A stretch of 64,000 nt of DNA from Alteromonadaceae bacterium M269 (GTDB lineage Bacteria; Pseudomonadota; Gammaproteobacteria; Enterobacterales; Alteromonadaceae). Positions within the stretch are counted from its first letter, which is position 1, and every line of letters starts with the position of its first letter. Positions 6,710 through 14,948 of this stretch are shown one piece after another. The stretch is from NCBI GenBank assembly GCA_004353515.1, contig SMNZ01000001.1:496001-560000 (forward strand), written 5' to 3'. The translations under genes were made by a program, and so were the position numbers. The notes below the pieces were generated by a model, which ran no database searches, was not told where the DNA came from, and worked only from the letters and a program-made list of their open reading frames with translations.

Positions 6710-8389
6710 TTAGCTTTGACTTAAATCCCCTGTAGGTGCAGGTTTATCAATCACAACAAACTGATTTCTATTGGCTTCAATTTTTTCATTAATATCAGCC
6801 AAACGCTTTAAGTTTCCCTCAGATAATTTGCATTTATTCAAATCGCTATATAAGCGAAGGACCCTTACAGTTCTATGTTCTTTGCAATAAGCTTCGACCA
6901 TACTTTGCAACAGGTTAAGACCGAATGCATGCTCGTCAGGGAAGAGAATGTAAGCTTGATAAAAGAGCTTAAGTGCTTCGTCATAATCTTTATTAACGTA
7001 AAAATCCATTCCGATTCTATTAAATTCTAGGGCTCGAGAACGTCTGCTACCTTGGCTTTGCTCATTTTTAGTTACCATCAAATTAGAAATGGTTTTTTCG
7101 TTCTCGTCTGGTAATGATTCAATTCTCTCGCCCATTTTGGCAAGCAGCTCTGACGCCATCTCTTTATCACCAACCCCAAACCAAGCTGATGACGCGTCAG
7201 ATAAGGTAGATATGTCGGCTCTTTCAAAGTTTTTCATGCCTTCTTGATCGAGTATCTCTTTTGCTCTGCCTGTGTTTTCTTCTAAAACCGCAACTAGAGC
7301 ATGCAAGTAGTTCCTGCGTAAACTCATATCCTCGTCGGTATTCTTTCGACCAGCGTTACCAATAAGTTGTTTCGCTACCTGCAAAGATGATTTTCTTTGG
7401 TTTGGTGTTTTTTGTTCTGCCAAACTGATGTGCATTCGAGCTAGATCAAATGACAGCTCTGAGTAACGCTCACGTATGCTTCTATTTGATTCACGCTTAC
7501 GTTCAATCACTTTGATAGCGTCCTCAATGTTCTCTTGTATTTGATAAAGATAGGCTTTAAGGCGTGCTGCCGTCATAGACATTTCGCCTTCTTTAATACG
7601 AGACACATACTCTTCAGCTTTCTGATATTGCTCGTTATTGATATTGATACGAGCTAACCATTCGCAAGCTTTGTCATTAGTGAGATGAGTACCTAACATA
7701 TCCTCAAGCATTTTTTCGCTTTTAGTGATGTCACCTGACAAAAACGTATTCTGAATTAACCCCCAACGTGCCCATATGATGTTATGAGATTTCTTTAGGA
7801 TTTCTTCATAGATGGATATTGCTTCATCAAATTGTTTTGTGCGTGTTAGTAGTCTTGCTTTTAACTTGATGAGCGACATCCGTTGCCGGGGAAGGGCGTT
7901 CATAGTCAGCATTTCTTCAAGCTGGTTTAATGCATCATCGTACCTGTCATCATCCATTGCTTTGTATACGGGCCTTAGATAACGATGAAGCTTTAATACA
8001 GTACTAACAGTCCTCTCAAGGTTTCTTATGGTGTAGGGTTTTAAAACCAGAGCTTCGGGGTGTACATCAACAATTTGCCCAATAATGAGAGGCATCCTAT
8101 CGGACGTAACAAAAATAATGCTGGTCGAATGTTTTATCAGTTTTTCTTTGGTTAAATCCTGAATAACTTCAACGCCGTTTTTGTTGATGCCTAAGTGAAA
8201 GTCCATCAACAATAAATCGAAGGTTTTCTTCCTCAAAGCCGACTTTAATTCGCGACCCTGGCTGTAGCAGCCTATATTTACAAAGCCGATTTCGAGTAAA
8301 TGATTTCGTAGGTTTAGCCTAGCAGCGCCATTGTCTTCAACAATAGCGATAGTGACGTTTTTTCGCTCTGCAGGTTTCGGTGTTGCCAT
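6710..8389 (-). CDS. Response regulator with receiver domain and TPR repeats
   Basis: The 559-residue product has an N-terminal receiver domain (TIAIVEDNGAARLNLRNHL; phosphoacceptor Asp in LLLMDFHLG near residue 60; switch residue in IIFVTSD; conserved Lys in LVLKPY) and then about 400 residues of tetratricopeptide-like helix pairs (for example ALNQLEEMLTMNALPRQR, AISIYEEILKKSHNIIWAR). No DNA-binding or enzymatic output domain is seen, so output by protein-protein contact is inferred. The ATG at 8389 (MATPKPAERKNV) is chosen; a longer frame to 8494 would translate the palindromic operator and is unlikely. No histidine kinase lies beside it. It is divergent from mmsA. Confidence 0.75.
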   Translation of the reverse strand: MATPKPAERKNVTIAIVEDNGAARLNLRNHLLEIGFVNIGCYSQGRELKSALRKKTFDLLLMDFHLGINKNGVEVIQDLTKEKLIKHSTSIIFVTSDRMPLIIGQIVDVHPEALVLKPYTIRNLERTVSTVLKLHRYLRPVYKAMDDDRYDDALNQLEEMLTMNALPRQRMSLIKLKARLLTRTKQFDEAISIYEEILKKSHNIIWARWGLIQNTFLSGDITKSEKMLEDMLGTHLTNDKACEWLARININNEQYQKAEEYVSRIKEGEMSMTAARLKAYLYQIQENIEDAIKVIERKRESNRSIRERYSELSFDLARMHISLAEQKTPNQRKSSLQVAKQLIGNAGRKNTDEDMSLRRNYLHALVAVLEENTGRAKEILDQEGMKNFERADISTLSDASSAWFGVGDKEMASELLAKMGERIESLPDENEKTISNLMVTKNEQSQGSRRSRALEFNRIGMDFYVNKDYDEALKLFYQAYILFPDEHAFGLNLLQSMVEAYCKEHRTVRVLRLYSDLNKCKLSEGNLKRLADINEKIEANRNQFVVIDKPAPTGDLSQS

Positions 8390-8472
8390 TATTTTTGTTC
8401 GGAGTATTGCAAACTTATCTTCATACGGAAGTTGTATACAGAAGTTGGCATAAGAAGGCAAAATTTTTAGGA

Positions 8473-8494
8473 TTAACGTTAACGTTAACGTCAA
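8473..8494. promoter_or_regulatory. Repeated TTAACG palindrome, candidate LiuR-type operator
   Basis: TTAACG occurs three times in a row, followed by TCAA, giving TTAACGTTAACGTCAA at 8479-8494, one base from a perfect 16-base palindrome. It lies 80 bases before the mmsA start and 84 before the divergent receiver-TPR gene. From memory, LiuR (MerR family) sites in gammaproteobacterial branched-chain amino acid regulons have an ACGT-N-ACGT palindromic core of this kind, so LiuR control of the valine operon is proposed. No liuR gene is in the window. Confidence 0.5.
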
Positions 8495-8573
8495 TTATTT
8501 GGTACTGTATGTCTTTAGTATTTACAACCTTGCTACGAGAAACATTTTTTGTGGCTTAACTCATAGGTGTTCA

Positions 8574-10064
8574 ATGAAACAAGTTCCTTTACTTATTGCA
8601 GGTGAATTCGTTGCTTCGAAGACGTCTTCTTTTATCGATGTAACTAACCCTGCTAACAATGAAGTTATTGCTCAGGCGCCAATCGCGACTAATGACGAGA
8701 TGGAAGCAGCAATAGCGGCAGCTAAAGAAGCGTTCAAAACCTGGAGAGATGTCCCTGTTACCGAGCGCGCTCGTGTAATGATGCGTTATCAAGCTTTATT
8801 AAAAGAGCATCAAGATGAAATTGCCGAAATCTTAAGCCAAGAGACTGGAAAAACCTTTGTTGATGCTAAGGGTGATGTTTGGCGCGGTATCGAAGTTGTA
8901 GAACAAGCGATGAATATGCCTGCGTTGATGATGGGCGAAACAGTCGAAAACGTAGCTAGAGGCATTGACACATACAGCTACATTCAACCTTTAGGTGTTT
9001 GTGCGGGTATTACACCTTTCAACTTCCCAGCTATGATTCCCCTATGGATGTTCCCAATGGCTATTGCGGCTGGTAACACTTTCGTATTGAAGCCATCTGA
9101 GCAAGATCCATTAACACCGACACGACTAGCTGAGCTTTTCCTAGAAGCGGGGGCTCCTAAAGGCGTGCTTAATGTTGTTCACGGTGCTAAAGATCAAGTT
9201 GACCATTTATTAAATCACGAAGACATTAAAGCTGTTTCGTTCGTTGGTTCAGTCCCTGTTGGTCAGCATATCTACAAAACAGCTACAGATAACATGAAGC
9301 GTGCACAGTGTTTTGCTGGCGCTAAAAACCACTCAGTTATCATGCCTGACTCTAACAAGCAGCAAGTTATCAATAACCTCGTTGGTGCATCTGTTGGTGC
9401 GGCAGGTCAGCGTTGTATGGCTATTTCTGTTGCTGTTTTTGTTGGTGAATCTAAAGAGTGGATCGAAGAAGTTGCTGCAGAAATTGCTAAAGTTAAGCCA
9501 GGTTTGTGGAACGATGATGAGGCTGGATTTGGTCCATTGATTAGCCCCCAAGCGAAACAGAAAGTTATCGGACTAATTCAGAAAGGTAAAGATGAAGGTG
9601 CTACTTGCTTAGTTGATGGTTCAGAAGCAACGGTTGAAGGTTATGAATCCGGCAACTGGGTCGGCCCGACAGTCTTTACTGATGTCACTACGACTATGTC
9701 TATTTATGAGCAAGAAATCTTTGGTCCGGTGCTGTGTTGTGTCACTGTAGATACACTTGAAGAAGCCATTGCATTGGTTAATGCAAACCCATATGGAAAT
9801 GGGACTTCTATCTTCACATCAAGCGGCGCGGCTGCGAGAAAATATCAACACGAAATTGAAGTTGGACAGGTAGGTATTAACGTACCAATTCCCGTGCCAT
9901 TACCGTTCTTCTCTTTCACTGGCTGGAAAAATTCTTTCTACGGTGATCTACATGCTTATGGTAAGCAGGCAGTTAGATTTTACTCAGAAACTAAGACAAT
10001 CACGTCTCGCTGGTTCGATGGTGATATTCCATCAGGTCCTAACTTGACGATTAATCTTAAGTAG
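8574..10064 (+). CDS. mmsA: CoA-acylating methylmalonate-semialdehyde dehydrogenase
   Basis: The 496-residue enzyme oxidises (S)-methylmalonate semialdehyde with CoA and NAD+ to propionyl-CoA, the last step of valine degradation in the cytosol. Visible features are [14 protein letters not shown] (cofactor-domain loop), FVGSVPVG (Rossmann turn), [12 protein letters not shown], and the catalytic Cys in [11 protein letters not shown] at about residue 281. These MmsA-specific strings separate it from general aldehyde dehydrogenases. The ATG at 8574 has AGGTG upstream and gives the family's usual length; the frame is open upstream to 8499 but that start would lie next to the operator. It is the first gene of the valine operon. 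Confidence 0.93.
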   Translation: MKQVPLLIAGEFVASKTSSFIDVTNPANNEVIAQAPIATNDEMEAAIAAAKEAFKTWRDVPVTERARVMMRYQALLKEHQDEIAEILSQETGKTFVDAKGDVWRGIEVVEQAMNMPALMMGETVENVARGIDTYSYIQPLGVCAGITPFNFPAMIPLWMFPMAIAAGNTFVLKPSEQDPLTPTRLAELFLEAGAPKGVLNVVHGAKDQVDHLLNHEDIKAVSFVGSVPVGQHIYKTATDNMKRAQCFAGAKNHSVIMPDSNKQQVINNLVGASVGAAGQRCMAISVAVFVGESKEWIEEVAAEIAKVKPGLWNDDEAGFGPLISPQAKQKVIGLIQKGKDEGATCLVDGSEATVEGYESGNWVGPTVFTDVTTTMSIYEQEIFGPVLCCVTVDTLEEAIALVNANPYGNGTSIFTSSGAAARKYQHEIEVGQVGINVPIPVPLPFFSFTGWKNSFYGDLHAYGKQAVRFYSETKTITSRWFDGDIPSGPNLTINLK

Positions 10065-10073
10065 TAGATTTGC

Positions 10074-10098
10074 AAAAGCGGCACAAGATGCCGCTTTT
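10074..10098 (+). terminator. Hairpin between mmsA and the acyl-CoA dehydrogenase gene
   Basis: AAAAGCGGCA and TGCCGCTTTT form a perfect 10-base stem with a 5-base loop. The T run is short and followed by ACTTTCTG. It may attenuate transcription or process the mRNA between mmsA and the following genes. Confidence 0.6.
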
Positions 10099-10137
10099 AC
10101 TTTCTGTTTAATTTGTTTCTTTTATTAGGAATAACTT

Positions 10138-11295
10138 GTGGATTTCAATTTAACTGAAGATCAACAGTCATTTGCGGATTTGGCTAAACAGTTCGCAGAT
10201 CAAGAATTAGCACCTAATGCTGCACAGTGGGACAAAGAACATCATTTCCCTAAAGACGTTATCCAAAAAGCTGGAGAACTTGGTTTCTGTGGTTTATACA
10301 CGCCTGAGTCTGAAGGTGGTTTAGGTCTATCGCGTTTAGATTCAGCGATTATTTTCGAACAGTTAGCTATGGGCTGTACATCAACAACGGCTATGATGAC
10401 CATACATAACATGGCGACTTGGATGATAGCAACCTGGGGCACTCCGACTGTTAAGCAGGAGTGGTGTGAACGCTTGATTGCTGGTGAAGCTCTGGCGTCT
10501 TATTGTTTGACTGAACCTGGGTCAGGTTCAGATGCTGCAGCACTACGTACCTCTGCTCGTAAAGATGGTGGTGACTACGTCATTAACGGCTCCAAAATGT
10601 TTATTTCGGGTGCAGGTTCAACAGATATTCTCGTTGTCATGGTTCGTACTGGCGAACCTGGACCTAAAGGCGTTTCCGCTGTCGTCATACCTGCTAACGC
10701 ACCTGGCGTTATATACGGCAAAGCTGAAGAAAAAATGGGCTGGAATTCCCAACCAACACGCCTTATAACATTTGAAGACGTGCGCATTCCTGTTGATCAT
10801 CTGTTAGGTGAAGAAGGCGAAGGCTTTAAGTTTGCGATGAAAGGGCTTGATGGTGGGCGTATCAATATTGCAACTTGCTCTGTAGGTACTGCTCAACAGG
10901 CTTTAAATACGGCTAAGGCTTATATGCAGGAAAGAAGTCAATTCGGTAAAGCTATTGCCACTTTCCAAGCCTTGCAATTCAAAATCGCTGATATGAATAC
11001 AGATCTTGTTGCTGCTAGACAAATGGTCAGACTGGCTGCATTTAAATTGGATACACAAGCACCAGAGCATTCGGCTTATTGTGCAATGGCAAAACGTTTC
11101 GCAACCGATGTTGGTTTTAAAGTGTGTGATGATGCTTTGCAGATACACGGTGGGTATGGCTATATTCGAGAGTATCCTCTAGAACGTCATGTAAGAGATT
11201 CTAGGGTTCATCAGATTTTAGAGGGCACAAACGAAATTATGCGTGTCATTATCGCTAGACGCATATTGGCTGATAATGCAGGAGATTTACTATGA
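10138..11295 (+). CDS. Acyl-CoA dehydrogenase, probably isobutyryl-CoA dehydrogenase
   Basis: The 385-residue flavoenzyme would oxidise isobutyryl-CoA (or a related short branched acyl-CoA) to methacrylyl-CoA, passing electrons to ETF. Family signatures are YCLTEPGSGSDAAALRTSA (FAD/substrate motif near residue 125) and IHGGYGYIREYPLERHVRD; the catalytic base is Glu362 in QILEGTNEI, the position used by medium- and short-chain dehydrogenases. Translation starts at GTG 10138 with AGGA upstream. The 4-base ATGA overlap with the next gene indicates coupling. Substrate is inferred from context. Confidence 0.9.
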   Translation: MDFNLTEDQQSFADLAKQFADQELAPNAAQWDKEHHFPKDVIQKAGELGFCGLYTPESEGGLGLSRLDSAIIFEQLAMGCTSTTAMMTIHNMATWMIATWGTPTVKQEWCERLIAGEALASYCLTEPGSGSDAAALRTSARKDGGDYVINGSKMFISGAGSTDILVVMVRTGEPGPKGVSAVVIPANAPGVIYGKAEEKMGWNSQPTRLITFEDVRIPVDHLLGEEGEGFKFAMKGLDGGRINIATCSVGTAQQALNTAKAYMQERSQFGKAIATFQALQFKIADMNTDLVAARQMVRLAAFKLDTQAPEHSAYCAMAKRFATDVGFKVCDDALQIHGGYGYIREYPLERHVRDSRVHQILEGTNEIMRVIIARRILADNAGDLL

Positions 11296-12440
11296 GTTCT
11301 GTTGAAAGCTTGCCTGTTAGCTTTTCTACTAAATCAGTTAATGGCGACCGTTATATCGGTGTGGTTACACTTGATAAATTATCAGCGTTGAATGCATTAG
11401 GTTTAGACATGATAAGGCTAATCACGCCTAAGCTCGTCGAGTGGCGCAATGATGATAATGTTGTCGCTGTTGTTTTACGAGGACAGGGTGATAAGGCGTT
11501 TTGTGCCGGTGGCGATGTCGTTTCTATGCATACAGCTATGGTCAATAGTCCTCGTAAAACGCCTGAGATGTTGTTTAATTTTTTCAGTGAAGAATATCGC
11601 CTAGATTACATGATCCATACGTACAACAAGCCGTTCGTTGTATGGGCAAATGGTATCGTGATGGGTGGTGGCATGGGGCTTATGAACGGTGCAAGCCATC
11701 GCATAGTCACTGAAAGTTCACGTATTGCTATGCCTGAAATAACCATAGGCTTATTCCCTGATGTTGGCGGAACATGGTTCTTACCCAAAATGCCAGGAAA
11801 AACGGGACTCTTCTTTGGTTTAACTGGAGCAAGTATTAACGCTACAGATGCGTTATATGTCGGTTTGGCAGAGGCTTTTATTGCCCATGAAAACTATGAG
11901 AACTTCTTGAGTCAGCTAGCTTCACTTGATTGGAGTGTTTCAAGCGTTGAGGCGCAAAAAGAACAAGTCACTGCTTTGTGTCAGCAAATGCAATCGGCTG
12001 ATAGTGAAATGATGCCGAGTAACAATGTTGAATCTCATAGAGCGACAATTGACGATTTAATGACAGGTAGTTCCATTGTTCAGGTTATTGCTAATTTTGA
12101 AAAGGCTGATTTTTCAGATGACAAATGGCTGAGTCGCGCTAAAAAGTCTCTCATAAATGGTTCACCTATAACTGCTCATATTGTTTTCGAACAGCTAGAA
12201 CGTGGACAATCTCTAACGCTTGAAGAGTGCTTTAAGTTGGAGTTTAACGTTGCTTGTCGCGGTTCTGAGCTTGGTGAGTTCCAAGAAGGTGTTAGAGCGC
12301 TATTGATTGATAAAGATAATGCACCAAACTGGCAGTATAAAACCGTACAAGACGTACCTGAAGAAGTTATCGAAAGCTTCTTTGCTTCACAATGGCCAGA
12401 AGATGACCACCCAATGGCAAATCTAACCATTAGTGAATAG
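11292..12440 (+). CDS. 3-hydroxyisobutyryl-CoA hydrolase (crotonase fold)
   Basis: The 382-residue protein is an enoyl-CoA hydratase superfamily member of the hydrolase type, longer than hydratases (about 260). DKAFCAGGDVVSMH and WANGIVMGGGMGLMNG form the CoA oxyanion-hole region, and MPEITIGLFPDVGGTWFLPKMPG carries the hydrolase-specific Glu/Asp positions. It should release 3-hydroxyisobutyrate from its CoA ester. The start overlaps the dehydrogenase stop by 4 bases. No separate methacrylyl-CoA hydratase gene accompanies it here. A terminator hairpin follows the stop. Confidence 0.88.
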   Translation: MSSVESLPVSFSTKSVNGDRYIGVVTLDKLSALNALGLDMIRLITPKLVEWRNDDNVVAVVLRGQGDKAFCAGGDVVSMHTAMVNSPRKTPEMLFNFFSEEYRLDYMIHTYNKPFVVWANGIVMGGGMGLMNGASHRIVTESSRIAMPEITIGLFPDVGGTWFLPKMPGKTGLFFGLTGASINATDALYVGLAEAFIAHENYENFLSQLASLDWSVSSVEAQKEQVTALCQQMQSADSEMMPSNNVESHRATIDDLMTGSSIVQVIANFEKADFSDDKWLSRAKKSLINGSPITAHIVFEQLERGQSLTLEECFKLEFNVACRGSELGEFQEGVRALLIDKDNAPNWQYKTVQDVPEEVIESFFASQWPEDDHPMANLTISE

Positions 12441-12451
12441 TTTGAATTAAT

Positions 12452-12475
12452 CGGCGGTTTTTTGACCGCCGTTTT
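12452..12475 (+). terminator. Rho-independent terminator-like hairpin
   Basis: CGGCGGT and ACCGCCG form a 7-base G+C-rich stem around TTTTTG, followed by TTTT. It lies between the hydrolase gene and mmsB, so mmsB may be partly read through or have its own promoter. Confidence 0.65.
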
Positions 12476-12495
12476 CAGTTTAAAGAGAAAGTATT

Positions 12496-13386
12496 ATGGC
12501 AAATATTGGATTTATCGGCTTAGGTAATATGGGTGGGCCAATGGCTCAAAACCTAGTTAAAGCTGGGCATAATGTTAGCGTTTTCGACTTAATGCCAGCG
12601 GCAGTGCAGCAATTGGTTGAGGCGGGAGCCGAAGCGAGTGAATCAGCTGAACAAGCAGCTTCAGGCAAAGATTTTGTAATAACAATGCTGCCTGCAGGTA
12701 AGCATGTTGAGAGCTTGTATTTATCAGAAAGTTTTATCAGTAACCTATCTGAATCTACTCGTATTATTGATTGCTCAACTATTGACGCCGAGACTGCTAA
12801 GAAAGTAGCAGCTGGATTAAGCGATAAAGGTTTTAGTTTTATCGATGCCCCTGTATCAGGCGGCGTTGCAGGTGCAGCAGCTGGTACCTTAACTTTTATC
12901 GTTGGTGGCAGTGCAGAAAACTTTGAAGCTGCATCACCTATTTTGAGTAACATGGGTAAAAACGTTTTTCATGCGGGTGATGTTGGCGCCGGACAAGTTG
13001 CTAAGATATGCAACAACATGTTGTTATCTATCTTGATGGCGGGAACCTCCGAAGCGCTTCAAATGGGCATCGACAACGGCTTAGATCCAAAAGTATTGAG
13101 TGACATTATGCTTCAGAGCTCAGGGCGAAACTGGACACTTGAACTTTACAACCCTTGTCCAGGTGTTTTGGATAACGTTCCTTCATCCAATAATTACCAA
13201 GGCGGGTTTATGGTTGATCTGATGTTAAAAGATCTAGGGTTGGCGATGGATACAGCACAAACCTCAAAATCAGCAACACCAATGGGTGCATTAGCGCAAA
13301 ATTTGTATAGACTACACGCCCAAAACGGAAAAGGTTCAAACGACTTTTCTAGTATATTTGAAATGTTTTCAGCAACTAAATCATAG
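12496..13386 (+). CDS. mmsB: 3-hydroxyisobutyrate dehydrogenase
   Basis: The 296-residue NAD-dependent enzyme oxidises 3-hydroxyisobutyrate to methylmalonate semialdehyde, the substrate of MmsA. It opens with the nucleotide-binding motif IGFIGLGNMGGPMAQNL, has the substrate motif DAPVSGGVAGAAAGTLT near residue 118, and the catalytic lysine (Lys170) in GAGQVAKICNN. Length matches the family. AAGAGAAAG lies upstream of the ATG. Its position between the hydrolase and SDR genes completes the valine pathway. Confidence 0.93.
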   Translation: MANIGFIGLGNMGGPMAQNLVKAGHNVSVFDLMPAAVQQLVEAGAEASESAEQAASGKDFVITMLPAGKHVESLYLSESFISNLSESTRIIDCSTIDAETAKKVAAGLSDKGFSFIDAPVSGGVAGAAAGTLTFIVGGSAENFEAASPILSNMGKNVFHAGDVGAGQVAKICNNMLLSILMAGTSEALQMGIDNGLDPKVLSDIMLQSSGRNWTLELYNPCPGVLDNVPSSNNYQGGFMVDLMLKDLGLAMDTAQTSKSATPMGALAQNLYRLHAQNGKGSNDFSSIFEMFSATKS

Positions 13387-13394
13387 GTTTATTG

Positions 13395-14156
13395 ATGGAT
13401 TTAAAAGATAAAGTCATTGCGATTACTGGCGGTGCACAAGGTTTAGGCCATGCTATGGCTGAAGTATTGGCAGAGAGTGGCGCGAAATTAGCGTTGCTTG
13501 ATATGCAGGAAGAAAATTTAAAAAGTGCTGTTGACGCTTTGGTTGCCAAAGGTATTGAAGCGGAATACTTCGTTGTTAATGTTACTGACGAGCAACAAGT
13601 AGAAGAGACGTTTGCTAAGATCGTTGAAAAGTTCGGTCAACTCAATGGTTTAATCAATAGCGCGGGTATTATGCGAGATGGTTTGCTGCTTAAAGTCAAA
13701 GAAGGCAAAGTCGTCGACAAAATGTCTAAACAACAATTCCAGTCAGTGCTTGATGTTAACGTAACTGGCACTTTCTTGTGTTCTCGTGAAGCTGCAACGC
13801 AGATGATTAATACAGGCAGTGAAGGGGTTATTATTAACATTTCTTCTGTTTCACGTGCAGGAAACATGGGACAAACTAATTACTCTGCTTCTAAGTCTGC
13901 TGTAAGTACAATGACGGTATCTTGGGGTAAAGAGTTAGCCCGATACAACATTCGTACGGGTTGTATTGCACCAGGGTTAGTTGAGACTGCAATGGCTCGC
14001 CAAATGCGCCCAGAAATGCTTGAAAGGTTCTTGTCTACGGTTCCTTTAAGGAGGCTAGCTGATCCTGCAGAAATGGGACACTGTGCTAAGTTTATCTTTG
14101 AAAATGAATACTTCACAGGCAGAACAATTGAATTAGACGGCGGAACACGCGTTTAA
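13395..14156 (+). CDS. Short-chain dehydrogenase/reductase of the valine/isoleucine operon
   Basis: The 253-residue protein is a classical SDR: TGGAQGLG cofactor motif at residues 11-18, NSAG near 88-91, and the catalytic set Ser151, Tyr163 and Lys167 (NYSASKS). It ends with the common SDR tail ELDGGTRV. SDRs at this position in related operons act on 3-hydroxyacyl-CoA intermediates, for example of isoleucine degradation; this substrate is inferred. ATG 13395 follows mmsB by 8 bases with AGG upstream; a TTG codon immediately before it is a less likely start. Confidence 0.82.
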   Translation: MDLKDKVIAITGGAQGLGHAMAEVLAESGAKLALLDMQEENLKSAVDALVAKGIEAEYFVVNVTDEQQVEETFAKIVEKFGQLNGLINSAGIMRDGLLLKVKEGKVVDKMSKQQFQSVLDVNVTGTFLCSREAATQMINTGSEGVIINISSVSRAGNMGQTNYSASKSAVSTMTVSWGKELARYNIRTGCIAPGLVETAMARQMRPEMLERFLSTVPLRRLADPAEMGHCAKFIFENEYFTGRTIELDGGTRV

Positions 14157-14247
14157 TTTCATAATCCATATGAGCTTAGTTGGACTAAGCGATTGTGGTA
14201 AGGACGAGCAGCTAACAAACAGGTATTTTCAAGGATGATAAGCATAC

Positions 14248-14287
14248 ACGCTTCAATTGCACTGCTTATCTTGTGTAATTGAAGCGT
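14248..14287. terminator. Long inverted repeat after the valine operon
   Basis: ACGCTTCAATT (14248-14258) pairs perfectly with AATTGAAGCGT (14277-14287) across an 18-base loop. A smaller hairpin (GCTTAG/CTAAGC) occurs near 14172-14188. They lie in the 228-base gap after the SDR gene and probably end the operon, although there is no strong T run. Confidence 0.45.
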
Positions 14288-14384
14288 TGTTGTGTAATAG
14301 CAATAGCTCACGAGCTTATCTTAATCTTATAAATCAGTTACTCTCCGTTTCATCAGTATTAACCTTTCTCCAATTCAGGTACCT

Positions 14385-14948
14385 ATGGAAGCAAATAAAG
14401 CTGTCTTTTTAGATCGCGATGGCGTCATTAATCAAGATGATGGTTACGTTTATAAAATAAATGACTTTATATTCTTAGATGGTGTATTCGACGCGTGCCG
14501 CATATTCCAAAACCTCGGATTTAAACTAGTGATAGTCACAAACCAATCTGGTGTTGCTAGAGGGTTCTACACTGAAGATGATGTTCTGACCCTTCACGAT
14601 TGGGTCAAAACCCAGTTTAGGCAGGAAGGGGTGAACATAGACAAAGCGTATTTTTGCCCGCATCACAATGAACAAGGCTTAGGCATTTATAAGCTGAGTT
14701 GCAACTGTAGAAAACCCGAACCCGGTATGCTTCTTCAAGCTAAAAGTGAGTTAAGTTTGGATATGTCACAATCTATCATGATCGGTGACAAGGTCAGTGA
14801 TGTTCAGGTGGGTAATAATGCGGGTGTTGGTAAAACTGTTTATATCACACAAGATTCAACAAAAGCCAAGAATGAAATAGCAGCGGATTACTACTGTCAA
14901 TCTCTCTTAGCTTTTGCTGAGGCACTTAAAAGTTCAACTACGAGCTAA
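14385..14948 (+). CDS. gmhB: D-glycero-beta-D-manno-heptose 1,7-bisphosphate 7-phosphatase
   Basis: The 187-residue HAD phosphatase removes the 7-phosphate in ADP-heptose synthesis for the lipopolysaccharide core. The nucleophile and acid/base are Asp10 and Asp12 in FLDRDGVIN. VTNQSG is motif II, KPEPGMLLQA and MIGDKVSDVQ are motifs III/IV. The zinc loop typical of GmhB is complete: CPHH at 91-94 and CNC around 106-108. Its last 11 bases overlap the convergent yejM-like gene. Confidence 0.9.
   Translation: MEANKAVFLDRDGVINQDDGYVYKINDFIFLDGVFDACRIFQNLGFKLVIVTNQSGVARGFYTEDDVLTLHDWVKTQFRQEGVNIDKAYFCPHHNEQGLGIYKLSCNCRKPEPGMLLQAKSELSLDMSQSIMIGDKVSDVQVGNNAGVGKTVYITQDSTKAKNEIAADYYCQSLLAFAEALKSSTTS

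Noticed and set aside
8390-8494. N-terminal extension of the receiver-TPR protein ([10 protein letters not shown]...)
   Set aside because: It is a translation of the TTAACG palindrome repeat; receiver domains start at the internal ATG at 8389.
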